A stretch of 8,603 bases of DNA from Bacteroidota bacterium (GTDB lineage Bacteria > Bacteroidota > Bacteroidia > Chitinophagales > Chitinophagaceae), in NCBI GenBank assembly GCA_028877005.1, contig JAGWPI010000396.1:1-8603 (forward strand), given 5' to 3'. A program made the position numbers and the translations under genes. This document shows positions 6,701 to 8,603 of the stretch, in pieces. A model generated the notes under the pieces. The model was not told the origin of the DNA. It saw only the letters and a list, made by a program, of their open reading frames with translations, and made no database searches. Position 1 is the first letter of the stretch. Every line of letters begins with the position of its first letter.

Positions 6701-7108
6701 ATGAAGTACACACAAACAATTGGTATTGTAGCAGCTTTATTAATGGTAGCTGTTTGTTTTTTGCCATGGATTTATATTCCGTCATTACATCTGATGATTA
6801 ATGGTGTTAACGGAAGAGTAAATGAGCAGTTTACTTTTGGTAAACAAATTTTAGCTCAAAGTTTCTTTTCAATTTTATTAATTTTCTTTTTTGCTTTACC
6901 AAAGGTTTGGGCTAAAAGAACCAATATTTTTTTGGGATTTATTAATATGGCTTGGGCTATTAAGAATTTTACTTTATTTTCTTTATGCCGCGCTGGTGAT
7001 TGTCCGGAAGTAAAAATGGGTCTTTATGTTACCTTAGTTTTAGCCGTAATTGTATTGCTAATGACTTTATTACCCCGACTACAAATACCGTTGAAATATA
7101 GAAGTTAG
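6701..7108 (+). CDS. Four-helix membrane protein of unknown function, 135 aa
   Basis: I do not recognise a named family. The protein starts MKYTQTIGIVAALLMVAVC and has four probable membrane helices: about residues 6-26, 49-69, 74-93 and 106-124. The loop between helices 1 and 2 (about 27-48) contains NGVNGRVNEQFTFGK, and the loop between helices 3 and 4 (about 94-105) contains CRAGDC with cysteines at 96 and 101. The basic segment LPKVWAKR between helices 2 and 3 should be cytoplasmic, which puts both the glycine-rich loop and the cysteine pair on the periplasmic side, where a disulfide is possible. Helix 1 ends in CFLPWIYIPS, a pattern I associate with small uncharacterised membrane proteins of Bacteroidota (from memory). 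The ATG at 6701 follows a strong hairpin by 9 nt; no separate promoter is evident, so expression may depend on read-through from the tRNA. It converges on the VIT-family gene (16 nt between stops). Confidence 0.75.
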   Translation: MKYTQTIGIVAALLMVAVCFLPWIYIPSLHLMINGVNGRVNEQFTFGKQILAQSFFSILLIFFFALPKVWAKRTNIFLGFINMAWAIKNFTLFSLCRAGDCPEVKMGLYVTLVLAVIVLLMTLLPRLQIPLKYRS

Positions 7109-7124
7109 CCGGATGTTCAAGCAA

Positions 7125-7832
7125 TTACCCATCAATTAATTTGGCTATACCAAAAGCAGCAGCAGCTGCGGCAGCACCAATCATCATCACCCTTAATCCG
7201 CCGGTCCAAGGATTTATACCGGTTATTTTACTTTTGAAATATCCAAAAATGTATAAGCAAATTAAAGTTACAACTACAGAAATTTTTAACCCATTAATAG
7301 CATCTGATACAAAGAAGTATGGACTAAGCGGAACTAAACCACCAACAACATAAGAAATACCAATGTTGAATGCGCTTTTTCTTGCACGTTTAGGATCCGG
7401 TTCTTCTAAACCCAGTTCATGCTTCATCATAAAGTCTACCCATCTTTTTTTGTCCTTAATTATTTCTTGCATGGCTTGTTCTTGAATGTTCTCACTCAAA
7501 CCCCAGTTCCTAAACACTTCACGAACTTCTTCTTGTTCAACATCTGTTTTATGATCAATTTCCCAATATTCTTTTTTTTGTTCACTATTGTAGTGGTCTA
7601 CTTCTGTTTTACCAGCTAAATAACCCCCTAAGCCCATAGCAATGGAACCGGCTGCAATTTCTGCAATACCAGCAACCCAAATAAGATTAACTTGATTACC
7701 AACTGCACCACTTAAACCTGCGGCTAGTGCAAATGGAACGGTAAGTCCATCGCTCATGCCAATTACAATATCTGTTAATAAATCTGAACTTTGTAAATGT
7801 TCTTCTTTGTGGTGCAGGTGGTTTTGTATCAT
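7125..7832 (-). CDS. VIT1/CCC1-family iron/manganese transporter, 235 aa
   Basis: A membrane transporter of the vacuolar iron transporter family, thought to move Fe2+ or Mn2+ out of the cytoplasm, often by proton exchange. Numbered from ATG 7832: a His-rich cytoplasmic start (NHLHHKEEH, 4-12); helix 1 DIVIGMSDGLTVPFALAAGL (21-40) with the conserved D21, M26 and D28; helix 2 (about 50-73) with E58 and the AGSIAMGLGGYLA signature; a charged cytoplasmic segment (about 75-150) with E102/E105 and MMKHE (135-139); then helices at about 156-177, 182-199 and 212-230, the last with an alanine run. The M-M-x-x-E spacing and the glutamate-rich helix match the metal-binding domain described for the plant VIT1 structure. 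ATG 7832 is preferred over an in-frame TTG at 7853, which would place the start 3 nt after the rocD stop. It lies 24 nt downstream of rocD on the same strand and probably shares its transcript. Choice of metal is not determined. Confidence 0.9.
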   Translation of the reverse strand: MIQNHLHHKEEHLQSSDLLTDIVIGMSDGLTVPFALAAGLSGAVGNQVNLIWVAGIAEIAAGSIAMGLGGYLAGKTEVDHYNSEQKKEYWEIDHKTDVEQEEVREVFRNWGLSENIQEQAMQEIIKDKKRWVDFMMKHELGLEEPDPKRARKSAFNIGISYVVGGLVPLSPYFFVSDAINGLKISVVVTLICLYIFGYFKSKITGINPWTGGLRVMMIGAAAAAAAFGIAKLIDG

Positions 7833-7856
7833 GTTATTGTTTTCTAAAAGCAAATA

Positions 7857-8603
7857 TTAATGAAAAGATTGTAATGTTTTAGCAATTATTTCAACTGATT
7901 CAAATAGTTGGTTTTGTGTAATAATAAGTGGGGGTGCAAACCGAATTTTATCACCATGTGTGGGTTTGGCTAAAAGGCCGTTTTCCTTTAATGCCAAACA
8001 AATGTCCCACGCAGCGTCCGGATTAGGATGTTGTATTACAATAGCATTGAGTAAACCCTTACCACGAATGGTTTGTATAAATGGATTCTTGAGTTTACCC
8101 AATTCATTTCTGAAAAGAATACCCATTTTTTCAGCATTTTCAACCATCCCTTCGTCTTTAATTACTTGTAAAGCTGTTATAGCTACTGCACAAGCCAATG
8201 GATTACCGCCATAAGTACTGCCATGTTCACCAGGTTTAATATTCATCATAATTGCATCATCGCAAAGTACAGCACTTACTGGCATAGTGCCTCCACTTAA
8301 TGCTTTTCCTAAAATCAGAATATCTGGTCTCACTTGTTCATGATCACAGGCCAACATTTTTCCCGTTCTGGCTAATCCAGTTTGAATTTCATCGGCAATA
8401 AATAGTACATTATATTCTGTGCACAATGCCCGAACACCTTTTAAATAACCTGCATCAGGCACTACTACACCTGCCTCGCCCTGTATGGGCTCTACCATAA
8501 ATGCAGCCACGTTTGTATCTTGGAATGCTTTTTCAAGAGCAGGTAAATTATTGTAAGGAACCAGCTCAAAGCCAGGCATATAGGGCCCAAAACCTTTGTA
8601 GCT
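7857..8603 (-). CDS. rocD: Ornithine aminotransferase, C-terminal 248 residues (cut by window edge)
   Basis: A PLP-dependent class III aminotransferase that converts ornithine and 2-oxoglutarate to glutamate-5-semialdehyde and glutamate, linking arginine breakdown to proline and glutamate. The frame is open through base 8603; visible residues begin [13 protein letters not shown], so about 150 N-terminal residues are missing; the Met at 8579 is internal. Active-site motifs: [30 protein letters not shown] (the Asp holds the PLP pyridine nitrogen) and LGKALSGG, whose Lys (codon 8306-8304) forms the Schiff base. [12 protein letters not shown] closes the site. The strings [12 protein letters not shown] and [19 protein letters not shown] are diagnostic of ornithine aminotransferase rather than acetylornithine or 4-aminobutyrate aminotransferase, and the whole is strikingly close to the mitochondrial enzyme as I remember it. 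The VIT-family gene follows after 24 nt. Confidence 0.95.
   Translation of the reverse strand, partial: SYKGFGPYMPGFELVPYNNLPALEKAFQDTNVAAFMVEPIQGEAGVVVPDAGYLKGVRALCTEYNVLFIADEIQTGLARTGKMLACDHEQVRPDILILGKALSGGTMPVSAVLCDDAIMMNIKPGEHGSTYGGNPLACAVAITALQVIKDEGMVENAEKMGILFRNELGKLKNPFIQTIRGKGLLNAIVIQHPNPDAAWDICLALKENGLLAKPTHGDKIRFAPPLIITQNQLFESVEIIAKTLQSFH

Noticed and set aside
7141..7181. GC-rich imperfect triplet run (GCA/GCT/GCG-type) that looks like a microsatellite.
   Set aside because: It is simply the alanine-rich last helix of the VIT-family transporter, encoded with mixed alanine codons.

Overview
The window looks like chromosomal DNA from a member of the Bacteroidota, most likely a Chitinophagaceae-like or related lineage. 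The reasons are: AT-rich sequence; no Shine-Dalgarno motif in front of any gene I checked (leaders are A/T runs); matches to the Bacteroidota promoter form (TTTG, then TAnnTTTG) around the tRNA; a large YfhO-family membrane protein of the type common in this phylum; and a tRNA without an encoded CCA end. The lineage call is inference from these traits, not from a database match.

Left block (1-3909, all on the minus strand): a glycan-assembly cassette read in the order YfhO-family multi-pass membrane protein, GT4-type glycosyltransferase, GT2-type glycosyltransferase (cut by the left edge). The genes touch or overlap (2-nt gap or 4-nt overlap, then 8-nt overlap), so they are almost certainly one transcript with coupled translation, probably for a cell-surface or exported sugar polymer.

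Middle block: a small plus-strand gene for an unknown membrane protein (4038-4322) is divergent from the YfhO gene and converges on a minus-strand housekeeping group. In transcription order that group is nucleoside phosphorylase (uridine/purine type), dapF (diaminopimelate epimerase, lysine and peptidoglycan precursor synthesis) and a Nudix hydrolase, with gaps of only 3 and 10 nt.

Right block: tRNA-Cys(GCA) on the plus strand at 6586-6656 is followed by a perfect 10-bp hairpin that sits directly in front of a small four-helix membrane protein gene of unknown function (6701-7108). That gene converges on a minus-strand pair: ornithine aminotransferase (rocD, cut by the right edge), then a VIT1/CCC1-family iron/manganese transporter.

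I see no mobile element, CRISPR array, phage gene or defence system, and no convincing evidence of a previously undescribed system. The points most worth a second look are the overlapping YfhO-GT4-GT2 cassette, the long A-runs inside the GT4 coding sequence, the hairpin between tRNA-Cys and the 6701 gene, and the two uncharacterised small membrane proteins. Where an open frame extends upstream only through a TTG codon (four cases), I chose the internal ATG as start.
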